A stretch of 64,000 bases of DNA from Gnetum montanum (Eukaryota; Streptophyta; Gnetopsida; Gnetales; Gnetaceae). A program made the translations under genes and the position numbers. The notes beneath the pieces are model-generated. The model did not search any database. It saw only the letters and a program-made list of their open reading frames with translations, and was not told the DNA's origin. The DNA lies in contig MNCI01011535.1 in the NCBI GenBank assembly GCA_015680685.1, forward strand, positions 288,104 through 352,103, read 5' to 3'. Shown piece after piece: positions 1-11,130 of the stretch. Position 1 is the stretch's first letter, and each line of letters begins with the position of its first letter.

Positions 1-1258
1 GTTACCTCCAAATTAATCTGTTCCTACCATGCTCATGACCCAACTCTAGAGGCTTGGCCTTGAAGCAGCAAGGCCTAAGTATGAACCAACAAATAACATC
101 TCTAGGGATTATCAACCTATGGAAGTGTAGCTCCATAGGTAAAAACACATGGAGGCTTGTTATGACACCTCCAAGGATAAGCATCTCCCACCACCTTGTT
201 CCTATAGCCACATAGAGAGCTCGAGGATTTCTTTTCTAGGCACTCCCAGTATACTAATTCTTCTCCTTTCTTTGAGAAGGATACCCTTCACCAACAGTTG
301 TAGTCCACCTTAGAGAGTTTTAGTGATGGGAAAACATGATCCAAAAATCAAAGAACCTCAAAGAATAAGTCTCCTAGTCATTCATCCAAGGACAAGAAGA
401 AAAATAAAGAAAAGGATCAAGATAATGAAAAGAATTAGATCAAGGACAAGGATAAGGACCAACGAAGAAGGACTAGAAGGTACCATTCTCCTAGTCCTTC
501 ACTACCATCATCTTTCTCCTCATCAAATTCCAAGAGAAGGGATTGTGGTAGAGATAAAAGCAGGGATGGTTGGGATCAAGATGGGGATTATAGGAGGTTG
601 CATCATGATGATAGAAGCAGGGATGGATGATCACATAGAGACCATCATGAAAGAAGGTATAGTAGGCCTCATCATAGGAGACATCACCATGAGTGTGATA
701 CATATGATGAGTCATTGCTAGCTACAAGAAACATGCTAAATGTTTCAGAAGTAGTAAGAATCCCCACCATGCACCAAAAGCATAGCACAATCAAAAAATT
801 GGATATGAACAATATCCTCAAATTAGAAGGGGGATATAATGCAGATCCATAGCATCATTTGTAAGCCTTTCATGATGTCTGTGTCGGTAGAACATCAAGA
901 ATGACTAAAAAAATTTGAAATTATGCCCAAGAACACTCATCAAAGAAGTAGAAAGTTGGTATTGGTCCTTGGAACTAGAATTCATCTACTGATAAAGTAT
1001 GATGTTAGAACTATTTAATGAAAAATACCAAACATACTTGTGAGTGTACAATCTAACAAAGTAGATTCAAGGATGGAAGTAAGGAAATTATGAATCCTTA
1101 GATGTAGCCCTAGGTAGGTATTACTCCTTGTTGTACTAATGCCCAAGTCTTGGATGCTCTCAAAGGAAGCAACTTCACCACATCATAGATGGACTCCATA
1201 ACAAAGCATACAAAACTCTTAAAGTCTATGTTTAAGGGAGACTTTCAAAGATGGCAAC
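1..1258 (+). pseudogene. gag: E1 gag, 5' part (decayed)
   Basis: Nucleocapsid/capsid precursor of E1. The gag frame runs through a Lys/Arg/Asp-rich stretch at about 370-650 (SKDKKKNKEKD, then Ser-rich and His/Arg/Asp-rich segments) to DESLLATRNM (706-735) and IKKLDMNNI near 791. The same order is seen in E3 gag (DDDEPLLAT, then IKRLDMNNI). The protein would build the virus-like particle in the cytoplasm. Stops interrupt the frame in several places. An open reading frame at 323-721 lies in another frame and is a shadow. The gene is cut at 1258 by a solo LTR and resumes at 2234. Confidence 0.75.
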
Positions 1259-2233
1259 TAATGGGTTATGGTTGGCTGCATTGAAAAGGCCTTGTTGATG
1301 TAGCCTCATTGATTAGGCCTCATCAATGTGGCCCTGTCAATGCATCATTTTTTGTGTTGACATGACCTCGTTGATTGGGCCTTGTTGACGTGGCCCTGTC
1401 GATGCATCATTTGCTGTATCGACCCGACCTTATCGATAAAGGGTTTGTTTTTTACTATAAATACATGCTCACTGGCCGTATTTATGGCATCAAATTCATA
1501 GTAGTAGTAGAGCTCTTACAATCTGTCTATTTGAAAGTTAGAATATTTTTCCCGAGTGCCTGCAACAAGAGTCATTGAGTGTATAGATCTTTATCTGAGC
1601 ATTATTGTACCTAAGCACGACAGTGTGTACAGCAATAAAGACAAGCTTCTTGATAAACCTTGAAGCATTCTGGATAGTTTAGATATTTATTTATGCATTC
1701 AATGCTTTCAATGATTTAATCAATGTTTTTCAGTAATTAAGCTAGTAAGGTAATTAAGTGAGACAAGTTAGTAGATTAATTACATAAGTATGTCTGCTTC
1801 GAGCGTAACATGCATCTACTTGGTAATCCCAGCAACGTTATTGCTTAGTGTGCCCAGTAGCATAGCACTTGGTAACCCAACGGTGGATATGTGGGTTCAA
1901 GATGTGTACAGAGAGTGGGATTGGATGCTTATGTTAGGACTAGTTAGAGACTAGTTAATTAGTTAAATTAAATTAGTTAATCTAATTACTTTATCTCTCT
2001 TTAAACACCAGAACCATAAAACATATAATGATAAAAATAATATGCCTCAATTACACTTAATCATACCTTTGTACTTCACAAGTGTAATTAGGAAGATAAC
2101 GAATGACCTCAAGGCAAGATTCACTTCCTAGAAGACTAGTGCACTTGAAACTATAAAGTCCACGAAATTTGATCAAATCATGCATGCTTTGTGATTCATA
2201 TGGTTGGGCATAGGGGTACCTAGCTGCTCATCA
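1259..2233 (+). mobile_element. Solo LTR of family 1 inside E1 gag
   Basis: A complete 975-bp family 1 LTR with no internal region attached. It starts TAATGGGT (two transitions from TGATGAGT) and ends GCTCATCA. It carries the family promoter motifs (TTGATTGGGCC, GTCGATGCATC), a TATA box TATAAATA at 1456-1463 and the shared downstream segment AGTAGTAGTAGAGCTCTTA. Flanks are GCAAC (1254-1258) and ACAAC (2234-2238), a 5-bp target duplication with one G/A difference. Removing the LTR and one flank copy rejoins the gag frame as LSKMATHQIQRLIE, which supports both ends. Solo LTRs arise by recombination between the two LTRs of one element. Confidence 0.88.
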
Positions 2234-3330
2234 ACAACCCACCAGATCCAAAGGCTAATAGAATAGGTGGCTAAAGAAGAAGTAGAGCTGAAAAAATAGG
2301 AAAGTGCAGAAGAGTATAACAGAGACTCCTCTTTTTGCAAAAGAAAGATGTGTTTCTATAATCCAGATGAGAAATCCCTAATAGATGAGTTTGTACAAAG
2401 GAAAACCTTGTCAATATAGAAATCTATCTTTGAAATATCAGCTAAGGTAAATAAAATGTGGGACTCCTTAAATGAAAAGTTCCAAATTACCTTGAAAATA
2501 GTAAAGGAGAAGGCAGAGTAGCACAATAGTGAATGAGATAGAAGAAGAATGAAAGATATAGACAAGGGATATCAGCAACAAAAAGGTAAGGTTGTCATGG
2601 TCGATAAGGTTGCAGATTCTAAAACTAATGATGATGGATGTGATATCTACTAGTATGAACATCCCAAGGGATGTTGTCCTATGATGTTGCATTTGCAAGA
2701 ATCTAGGATGCATGCCTTGAATCCAAAATTTGCAAAAGGGAAGATATCCAAGATATTGCCTTCTTCTTAGGGTAATTCAAGGCAACAATTTCATCAAACA
2801 TAGTACTATCTGAGTGAAGCACAACCTTAACCCTAGGAATAATATTAGCAATGGCAAAACTCACAGTCATTGGGGAACATCATCACTCATACAGTAATAT
2901 CCTTAACGACAACCTAATCCCTTTGGATACTATGTCTAGTAGCCTATATCTCCTTGTGGCTCTACAAGCCACAATAATTTCAATTATCACTACTACCCTC
3001 TAGAATATCATCAAACCCATACTTCATGACTTGATGCTCCCTCTACTTATCCTCCTCCTTATCCATCATCCAACACTGCACCATCCAAGACAACTCCTCT
3101 ACCACATGCTTCGCCTATGAAGGAGAAAATTCCATTGTAGCCATAGCAAAGAAATGCCACAAGGGCTATCAACCTATAGCCAAATAGCCATCTGAGTTGT
3201 TCTAAATCTAAACCTCAAAAGAGAGCTTTCTTCAAGACCAAAAATCCACCAAAACTCTCACAGATACCTACATCTACTAACCCTACATCCATTACTTCTG
3301 AAATAACCATCAAACCTTCATCAAACCAAA
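2234..3330 (+). pseudogene. gag: E1 gag, 3' part with zinc knuckle (decayed)
   Basis: Continuation of E1 gag after the solo LTR. It begins THQIQRLIE, then VAKEEVEL, matching E3 and E4 gag. A basic coiled region follows, then the nucleocapsid motif near 2636-2695, read as CDIY, a stop, then YEHPKGCCPMMLHLQES. The second Cys of the knuckle has become Tyr. The rest, to about 3330, is rich in Pro, Tyr, Gln and Ser and includes a basic KRAFFKTKNPP segment before protease, as in E2. Many in-frame stops are present. Role: RNA binding and packaging. Confidence 0.75.
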
Positions 3331-3830
3331 TGTCCTCTAATGTACATATTATCATGTTGAATCATGTGGTTATTGAGTAGATCAAGGCTAGCCACCTTCC
3401 CAGGAAATGATATGATCCTAGGAGTACCGTTATCTATTTGCAGATTACCAGGAATGATATGTGCAAGGCTCTACTAAACTTAGGTTCTAAAGAAAATTTA
3501 ATCTCATAGGAAATGTACAAGACCTAAAACCTACCTCCATTAAATAAATGCAACATTAGACTAGATATTGTTGATCAATCCATTACTATTCCCTTGGGAT
3601 AAGTGGAGGACATTGTAACCACCATCTATGGGTGGCCTTATCCTATAGGCTTCCTAGTGATCCATGGTGATAATTGGAATGAGGACTTCCCTATTATAAT
3701 GGAAAGGGCTTGGCTCAGCACAATTGATGCTAAGATGGAGATTTGAGATCTCTACTTAGAACTTTCTAAGGAAAAGGAATTTGGCAAAGTTGAGAAGAAT
3801 GATTTCCATGCATTGCATACAATGACACAG
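3330..3830 (+). pseudogene. pol: E1 aspartic protease (decayed)
   Basis: Retropepsin-type protease domain, which would mature the gag-pol polyprotein. The active-site region near 3461-3510 reads CKALLNLGSKENLIS; the catalytic Asp of the usual D-S/T-G is Asn here, so the enzyme would be inactive. Downstream, GWPYPIGFLVI and EDFPIIMERAWL match E3 and E2. The region 3830-4100 links to RT and shares KACKKCVKAS and an ADGNS-like block with the other copies. Confidence 0.75.
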
Positions 3831-4099
3831 GGTGCCATTGTGTGCAAAAAATATAAGCCACACAAAGTACATGCATCAAAGCATGCAAAAAGTGTGTCAA
3901 GGCATCCATTATTCAAAAGTTATTGTATGCAATAATCACAAAACAAGAAGGTACCCAATGGTTGACAACAGATCATAGGAAAAATTCAAAAATATGCATT
4001 GAACAAATTGAAAGCCTTATAAGTGCTTACATTGAATACAAGGATGAAATCGAGTAGAATAGTAACCAACTCTTCCATGCACAAAATCAAATGGATTAG

Positions 4100-5170
4100 G
4101 GAGAGTTGAAGATCCCAAAACAATTCAAACAAGAGCCCCTTGAACTAAAGGCCTTAACAGGTAATCTAGAATATGCTTATCTTGATAATAACAAGTTGGT
4201 ATATATCAATGTTCATCTTGCTTAAGCAGAAAAGAAGAACCTATTGAACATCATTAACAAATGGCCAACAACCTTTTCCTAGTCATATCATGAACCAACA
4301 AGAATAGATTCAAGTATATGCTAGCATCAAATCTACATGAATCCCTCTATTAAACCCAAAAGATAGCCACAAAGACAACTAAATGCTAAGCTGAAGCAAG
4401 CTGTAAAAGATGAAATTAAATAGCTTCTTAAGGTGGGGTTCATTTATCCCGTTACAAATGATGAGTGGGTTAACCCACTCATAATCATACCAAAGAAAGG
4501 AGGCAAATTGAGGGTTTGCATTGACTACAAGTTATTGAACATGGCAACCTTCAAAGATCATTTTCGTTGTCATTTATGGATTATGTGCTGGATACTATTG
4601 TCTAGCATGGCTACTACAGCCTTCTAGATGGTTATAACGGCTATAACCAAATCCAGATTGCACCAGAGGACCAAGCCAAAAGTACCTTCGCAAGTTTCTA
4701 GGGAACTTTTACATACAAAAAGATGTCATTTGACCTATGCAATGCTCCTACTACTTTTCAACACCCAGTGCTTAACATCTTCTAATAGCAAATTGCTAGT
4801 GGGATAGAAGTCTTTATGAATGACTTCTCTACCTATGATATCACTTTTGAGTAAGTCTTGGACCATCTTGAATAAGTACTGAAACACTGTGTGGAGACAA
4901 GCCTAAACTTAATTGGTAAAAGAGCCATCTGATGGTCCAAGAAGACATAGTTTTTGTGGACCAAATTTTAGAGAAAGGAATCGAGGTAAACCTGAAAAAA
5001 GTACGAGTCATCCAAGGAATTACCAGATAACCTGAAATAGCAAAAGACATGAGGTCATTCATTTGGTGCACTGGTTACCATCAACAATTCATTGAGAAAT
5101 TCTCCAAAATTGTCAAGCCGCTAGTGGAGTTGACAAAGAAGGATGCACCCTTTGGCTGGACTGAGGAGTG
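4100..5170 (+). pseudogene. pol: E1 reverse transcriptase (decayed)
   Basis: Ty3/gypsy RT, Athila-like. From 4433 the fingers/palm entry reads GFIYPVTNDEWVNPLIIIP then KKGGKLRVCIDYKLLN. The catalytic loop near 4810-4830 reads VFMNDFST, with the first Asp of the usual DD replaced by Asn. The thumb region is seen as fragments after several frame changes (SHLMVQE-like and VKPLVELTKKDAPF-like near 4925 and 5110-5150). Indels and stops spread it over all three frames. Role when intact: copying element RNA into DNA. Confidence 0.78.
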
Positions 5171-5199
5171 CAGCAAATGCTCATAGAAACTCCTATTTT

Positions 5200-5570
5200 A
5201 TGAGCTCTAGACTAGTCCAAACTCTTTCACATCATGATAGATGCATCTAACTATGCATTGGGAGCAATACTGACACAATTAAATGATTAGAAATGTCATT
5301 ATTATATCCATTGAGAAGTATTGTGGATGCATAACTAAATTACACCACCACTGAGAAGGAGATCATGGTAGTGGTGTATGCCTTAGAGAAATTCAAGTAC
5401 TATGTGCTTAAGTATTAAGTTTTTGTACACATAGATCATAGTGCTATTCACTTCCTAATGAACAAACGAATGATGAGTCCCCATGTCATACAGTGACTAA
5501 TGATCATACAAGAGTTTGATCTTACAATGATGGATAGAAATGAAACTAAGAATATGGTTGTTGATAACTT
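5200..5570 (+). pseudogene. pol: E1 RNase H (decayed)
   Basis: RNase H domain, which removes the RNA strand after first-strand synthesis. The first catalytic Asp lies in FHIMIDASNYALGAILTQL at 5227-5283. After it come the equivalents of KELMVVVYALEKFKYYVLG and YKVFVHTDHSAIH, the latter reading FVHIDHSAIHFLMN near 5423-5463. E2 (17375-17650) and E3 (38300-38570) have the same blocks, so the call is firm, although the frame changes about 60 bases after the start. Confidence 0.75.
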
Positions 5571-5839
5571 GTCTTGGTTGTGATGGGATAGAAAAGAGGA
5601 TGAGAAGCCTTTATCTAATTAATTTCCAAAGGAAATCCTCTTTGCTAAATTCCTTGATGTTCAAACTTCTAAGGGTACTAACTAGTATGATGATTTCCTC
5701 TTCTATATTCTCACTTAGGAGACTTCACAAGAGTGGGATCATAAGAAGAAATAGTAGTTTCTTTGCCAACCTAAACATTACATAGAAATCTAAGGTAACC
5801 CTTACAATGTTTGTATCAATGGCTTGGTACAATGGTGCA

Positions 5840-6965
5840 TACCCGATGCTAATCAACTACAAATCCTCCAGGATGCTCATGAAGGTCCTTATGGGGGCCA
5901 TTATATAAGCAGAAGGACAACCATGAAGATTTTCATGGTAGGTAACTTTTGGCCTATCATCTTTAGGAACACCCATTATTTTTTTTCACTCTTGTGAATG
6001 CTACCAACAAGATGAAGGAATGACAACCTAAATGAATGGATGTCAATAGTGGATCCAACCACTTGAGCCCTTTGACATTTGGAGCATTGACTTCATGGGA
6101 TCCCTCACTTCCATGTCCAATGGAAATGTGTACATCATCATAACTATTGACCATTACACCAAGTGGGCTAATGCTATAGTCATCACTAATTGTTCGCCTT
6201 CTACTATAGCATGATTTAGTCAATAAAGTGAGGTAAATAGGTTTGGTATGCCAAAAGCACTTATTTCTGATAATGGAACTTATTTTACAAGGCTACTTTT
6301 CAGAAATTGATGTAACGCTTGGGGGTGCAACATAAACCAACAACCCCCTATTGTCCCCAAGCTAATGATCAAGCTGAAGTTACTAATAGGGAAATAATTC
6401 AAATACTGACACGTACAATTAGTAAGTATAAGAAGGACTAGAACACGGAACTCAATGATGATCTATGGGCTTATCGATCTAAATGGAAACTTCTTATAGG
6501 GTATTTTACTTATGAGTTGGTATATGAAAAGTTACCTAGCCTTCCAATTCAAGCTAAGCTTCATACACTTTCAACAACTTTTGAGCTTGACCTTGACCTA
6601 GATTTAGCAACACTAGAATGTCCAGTGATATTGAACATGCTAGATGAAAACTGACAAGTAGCATTAACTATGAATGAAGTGCATAAGATAGATGCCAAAC
6701 AATGTCATGATGCATGAATAAGGAGATTTAAGTTTCAACCAAGTGATAAGGTCTTATACTAGAATCCCATGCATGTACCTTAATGTAATAAATTCAAAAT
6801 GCAATGGAAAGGATCTTATATCATTCATATAACTTTTCCTTCTAGTGCCATGACAATTTACCATCCTTCAAGCCCATAGAAAAAATGGTTGGTCAACATA
6901 CAACAAGTAAAACCTTTCCTAGAACCTCAAGTAACTAGTGAAACTATTTTTTAGATCTCCTCCTC
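5840..6965 (+). pseudogene. pol: E1 integrase and pol C terminus (decayed)
   Basis: Integrase. An HHCC-like zinc module lies near 5870-6010 (AHEGPYGGHY, then CECYQQ). The core has the first catalytic Asp in PFDIWSIDFMGSLTS (about 6068-6110) and the second in LISDNGTYF (near 6260-6285). The Glu region (QAEVTNREI) is near 6370-6395. The C-terminal part, seen as fragments with WAYRS and YELVYEKLP near 6468-6540, continues to about 6960 and ends at the G-rich TCATGGGGGAG motif. Role: inserting the cDNA with a 5-bp target duplication. Stops and frame changes inactivate it. Confidence 0.78.
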
Positions 6966-6974
6966 TCAACTTAG

Positions 6975-8944
6975 TCATGGGGGAGTTGGCCATCCATGCT
7001 AACACCTTGTGAGCACAAACCCGTTTTCACCTTTTTTTACACTATTTTTCATGTGTTTCTCATTTTCTTAACTACTTTATCAATTATTTTATTTAGTTTT
7101 CCTTTTTCTTTTATCTTTAATCATCCTTTTTAGTATTTTTATCATATTTTATAGGGAATCTTTTGATTTGCCATTGGTGTTGTTATATTAGAAGATAAAG
7201 AATACAAAAATTAATGAAATGATTAATTTGTTAAATGGCCAAATTAGTTTTATCTTTGGTTTATGGTCTCTATTAACAAGTTGTCAATTTTCTCATGGTA
7301 GCAAGTAGTAGGACCACAACATTCATCCATTCCATCCATTCTATAGAGGCTCTGTAACTTGGGAGCATGAGGTCCTTCTAATTGAAAATAGAAGTAACTA
7401 ATGATCTAGCTACATAATAGACTTGGAATGAGCCAAGAAGGAATGAGAAAGGATGTGGCTTTAAGGGGAATTATCATATTCTTTTTCCAACTTCTTTCTC
7501 AAGTTTTATTATTCTTTTCCGTTGGTATCTCATCGCTCCTACTATTGACGATTAAAAGATGCACATCTTTGCGTGGTGTGGTTTCCATAGAAAAAAAAGC
7601 ACACAAGAATTCAAATCACATCCCTTAGATTTAATAATGGGCTACAAGCACTTGTTATGGGGTTAAAAAGACATGTTACCCATGCCTGAAGGCACCCTTC
7701 TAACTAAGGCCTTTCTTATCTTCCTACTTCTCGTTTCTTCTTTTCTTGAGATGGTGGTTGTCCTTTGGGAATTGTCATGAACTCTTGATGGTTGAAGGGT
7801 TAGGATATGACAATGTGAAGTTATTGAAAGTGGATGGACTTGGTATCCATTAAGGATGGAACAATATTAGATCATCTTAATCACACACTTCATAATGACT
7901 TCATGTGACTAAGATAAGAATCTTTTATCATTTTCTCTCTCTATCATCATTCATGATCCATGACCCACCACACCATTACCTAATATCATGGTTTTTTAGT
8001 GTATTAGCTGTGTGGATCCCATAATCCTGTGACATTTACTCCATTGGGTATGATTTTTAACTTGAAATGACCATTAATCATCCTTAATACCTATGGACTT
8101 CTTGGAATGAGGACATGTAAGGGCATCACAGGTGTATGCCTACTTTGGGAAGGATCCACTTGCATTCCCTTCGGTTTCCCTCAAGTTAAAATTTCTATTC
8201 GTTGACCAATTGCATGATCCATCTCTTCTAATTATATTCAAACATCCATATTTGCTTAATTTTGGCATGTCAAATTCATTCCAACCTTTTCCAAGCCAAC
8301 ATTATCCTTTTCCATGTTGTTGTTAACATCCTATGTTTTTCTAGTTTCCATTGGGTTCTTACTTCATCCCAAAAATCATCTAAAATTTCTCATTTTCCAA
8401 ATGCAAAAGTTGGCTACAAATAACCACATCGAGGTAGCCCCATCGACACAATGGGATGAGTCAATGCATCCCCATCGACACATCACAAAAATAGTATAAA
8501 TACATGTAACACTTAACCATTTTAGCATCATTTTTTCAAGAAGTAAGAGGAGTTTTTGCAAATTTTTAAAGTCTAAGAACTTTCAAAGTACCATAACTCT
8601 AAAACCGCTAACCTGATTTAGCTTGTTTTTTGATCCTTGTGTTATTGGAGGTAAGCTCTACATCATGGGGACATAAAACTTTGATTTGTAGCGAAACTTT
8701 TAAAATTTTTTTCTAACTTTCCATGCTCAAGCTATTAAAATAATATTTAAAAAATCAACTAACATAAAGGGTTAAGACCATCACATAAACTATGATAGCT
8801 AACAAATAAAATAATACTAAAATGATCCAACTAGATAAGATCACAAATAAGACCAAACATAACCTAATCTAATGAAATATGATATCATAATAACTAAGGG
8901 TTATGTAGTAAAAAGATAATCATGGGTTATGTTTGTTATCATAG
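6975..8944 (+). other. E1 spacer between pol and ORF2
   Basis: About 2 kb without a supported gene. It opens with the polypurine-like TCATGGGGGAG (6975-6985), followed by a T-rich stretch (7020-7150). Blocks shared with the E3, E2 and family 2 spacers include CATGCCTGAAGG near 7681, ACTAAGGCC nearby, and GGATCCACTTGCAT near 8151. Short open frames here (7428-7628, 8132-8499) do not align with any frame in the other copies. The LTR-like promoter block is annotated separately. Confidence 0.6.
8425..8505 (+). promoter_or_regulatory. E1 internal LTR-like promoter block upstream of ORF2
   Basis: Three motifs of the type CCCATCGACACA or CACATCGAGG (8428-8483) precede TATAAATA at 8495-8502. The family 1 LTR has the same kind of TCGATG/CATCGA motifs ahead of its TATA box, and the 12-mer TATAAATACATG is identical to that in the solo LTR at 1456. 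ORF2 starts about 440 bases downstream. Equivalent blocks exist in E2, E3 and E5. Promoter function is inferred. Confidence 0.55.
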
Positions 8945-10422
8945 ATGACACCAAAACAAGGACCGTAAGTGGAAGGAGCCTTACAAACTAGGAAGAAGTG
9001 ACTAAGAGGAGGAAGAGACTACTAGTAGCAACCACAACAACCCCAAGAACAAGCACTGGAGGAAACCCATGCCACCAGACCACATTGAGAGAAGCCCAAA
9101 GTGGAATCTGTTCACTAGTTTCTATTGCTGAAATAGGCCAATCTAGGCAAGATGAGCCTCCTAGGCCAAGGCCTAGCTTGAAGGTCATTTTGACTAAGGC
9201 TTTCCTAGAAAGGATAAGGACCAAGGAGGTCCAAAGTTCAATTCTCCAAGAGTTGAACTTTAGACCCTTCTTAGAGCTGGCACCAGAGGAGGTCCATATG
9301 TAGTAGTAGGGGTCTTCCATGTGGTCCATTCTCTCCAATAATGAAGAATGGTACATGGTGGAGACCTACTTATTTTGGAAAAACTAACGAGGAGATGCAT
9401 TGGTGAAAATTAAGGACATCACCATCTCCTACTAAGGTGAGGCCATTGCAGAGGCCCATGAGTTACCAGATATGGGAGAAAATCTAGCTAAAATCTCTAC
9501 ACATGCAAACCTTGAAGTTAAGAAAGAATGGGTTCAACAATGCTATGGAGTGGAATACAAGGAGTATAATGTCTTTACAAAGGTGTAGCATGCATATTTT
9601 AAGATTACAGCCTATCACCTAAATCCAATGGTGAGGCCCAACAAGGTGATAGCTTTCTTCACCTAGGCATGCACTACTCTAAGTGGGAATTTCTTGGTAC
9701 CCCTTCCCCAACTCATTTATTTGAAGATTGAAAAGCACTTTAAATGAAAGGAGAAGAAAAGGAAGACACTCCCTTTTTCATGCCTACTTTGCAAATTGTG
9801 AAAGAGGGGAGGAATATCATACTATTTCAATGACATGGTCCAATTCACTCCTACCAAATCCTTAGTAAGAGATGATGAAAGACAAGATAGCAGGTAAGTT
9901 GCAAGAAGAGGAGTAGCCACCACCACCACTTGAAACCACACCAAAAATGCTCATAGTTGCAAAATGTATTAGAAAGATTTGAGAGTAGCAGCTACAGCAA
10001 CAGAAAGGCTCTACATGTGGTTCAGGATGATCAATATATTATCTAGCAATGAGCCATCCATATGAGGTTACAAGGATCCTCAACTAGCTAGATAGTGAAA
10101 CTGTCCTATTGTTCTTTGCTCAGAGGAACTAGATGTCTGCAAGGCCCAATCCTCATGGTAGATAGGTTATGGTGTCGATCCCAGGACAAACATTTCCTGA
10201 GATCTCAAAAAATGTTGTGGCCTTCTCTATGATATTGGAAGAAGATGATGGGACACCTGTCTTGGTCATGCAACACAAAGGCCAAGGCACAATGGTAGAG
10301 GCGAAGGTTGAAGCCCTGAATACTCTTATGATGTTAGTACCTAACATTGTCATCATGGTAGACATCCACGCATTTGTAGGAGTAGATAGTGGTCAAATGA
10401 GCACAATCCAACATAAGAAGTT
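8945..10422 (+). pseudogene. E1 ORF2, N-terminal part (decayed)
   Basis: ORF in the position where Athila-type elements carry their 3' extra gene. The start at 8945 (ATGACACCA) aligns with E3 (ATGGCACCA) and E6 (ATGACCCCG). Recognisable blocks are WYMVETYLFWKN, KIKDITISY, an EWVQQCYGVEYKEYNVFTK-like block, AYHLNPMVRPNKVIAFF, LIYLKIEKHFK and LPFSCLLCKL. The last resembles LPFPCLIRKL in E5. This arrangement recalls the putative plant transposon protein domain found in retroelements, but I name it from memory of the pattern only. E2 interrupts it at 10422. Function unknown. Confidence 0.6.
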
Positions 10423-10900
10423 ATCAGGATTACCAAGCATTAAGCATATGCTCGAAGTGGTCGTACTTATTTGTGCTATTTAACTAACATTAATTAATTA
10501 CTTAAAAACATGAAAAAAATTGCATGAATATTAAATACTTAAGGAAGCACTTAATCTATTCTACGTGCTACAAGGTTTTATTAGAAAAGCTTATCTTTAT
10601 TGTTATCCACACTGAGATGCTCATGTAAAATATTGGTCAAATAATGATCTATAAACTCTTTGACTCCTAGTAAGCACTCAAAAAATATTCTAAGTTTCAA
10701 ATGGAAAAACTACAAGCACTTCACTATAACTATGAAAAGATTATCATAAGTGCAGTGGGTAGGTGCACATTTATAGACAAAGATAAGATGCCTCATCGAT
10801 GGCTACATGTTAACGAGCCAAACCCCACGTCAACAAGATCCTATTGACAAGGTCGCATCGATGGCATCCTATCGACGCAGCCCAACAATGCAACTCATCA
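10422..10900 (-). repeat. E2 3' LTR, truncated at its 3' end
   Basis: On the minus strand it starts TGATGAGTTG at 10900, directly after the polypurine tract (TACCCCCAAG on the plus strand at 10901-10910). It keeps U3 motifs (ATCGATG, TTGACG) and the R-like segment with the AATAAAGAT signal. It stops at about 10422, inside the conserved GGATTACCAAGC block, where E1 ORF2 begins. About half of the usual 880-960 bp is missing. Confidence 0.8.
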
Positions 10901-11130
10901 TACCCCCAAGATTGAATGAAAACTCATCCTTGAGTTATTTACAAAATTTGGGAAGGTATGGGATTATTGGCTAACTATAAACACACAAAATAAACCCCAC
11001 AAAAACTAAGTGTCCACGTGTACGATTTTGCAATTATTACAAAAACTTGATGTCCATGACAAAAAAATTGAACACTAGAATAAGAATGACAAACACAAAT
11101 CCTTTAACAACATGAAGATGATGAAGATGT

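Noticed and set aside
323-721. Arg/Ile-rich 132-residue open frame
   Set aside because: The gag frame of E1 lies in another frame here (DESLLAT, IKKLDMNNI and the Lys/Asp-rich leader); this one has no counterpart in E3 or E4.
8988-9356. Two overlapping open frames on opposite strands (101 and 122 residues)
   Set aside because: They lie over the ORF2 leader of E1. Only the plus frame is partly in register with E3 ORF2; the minus one is a shadow.
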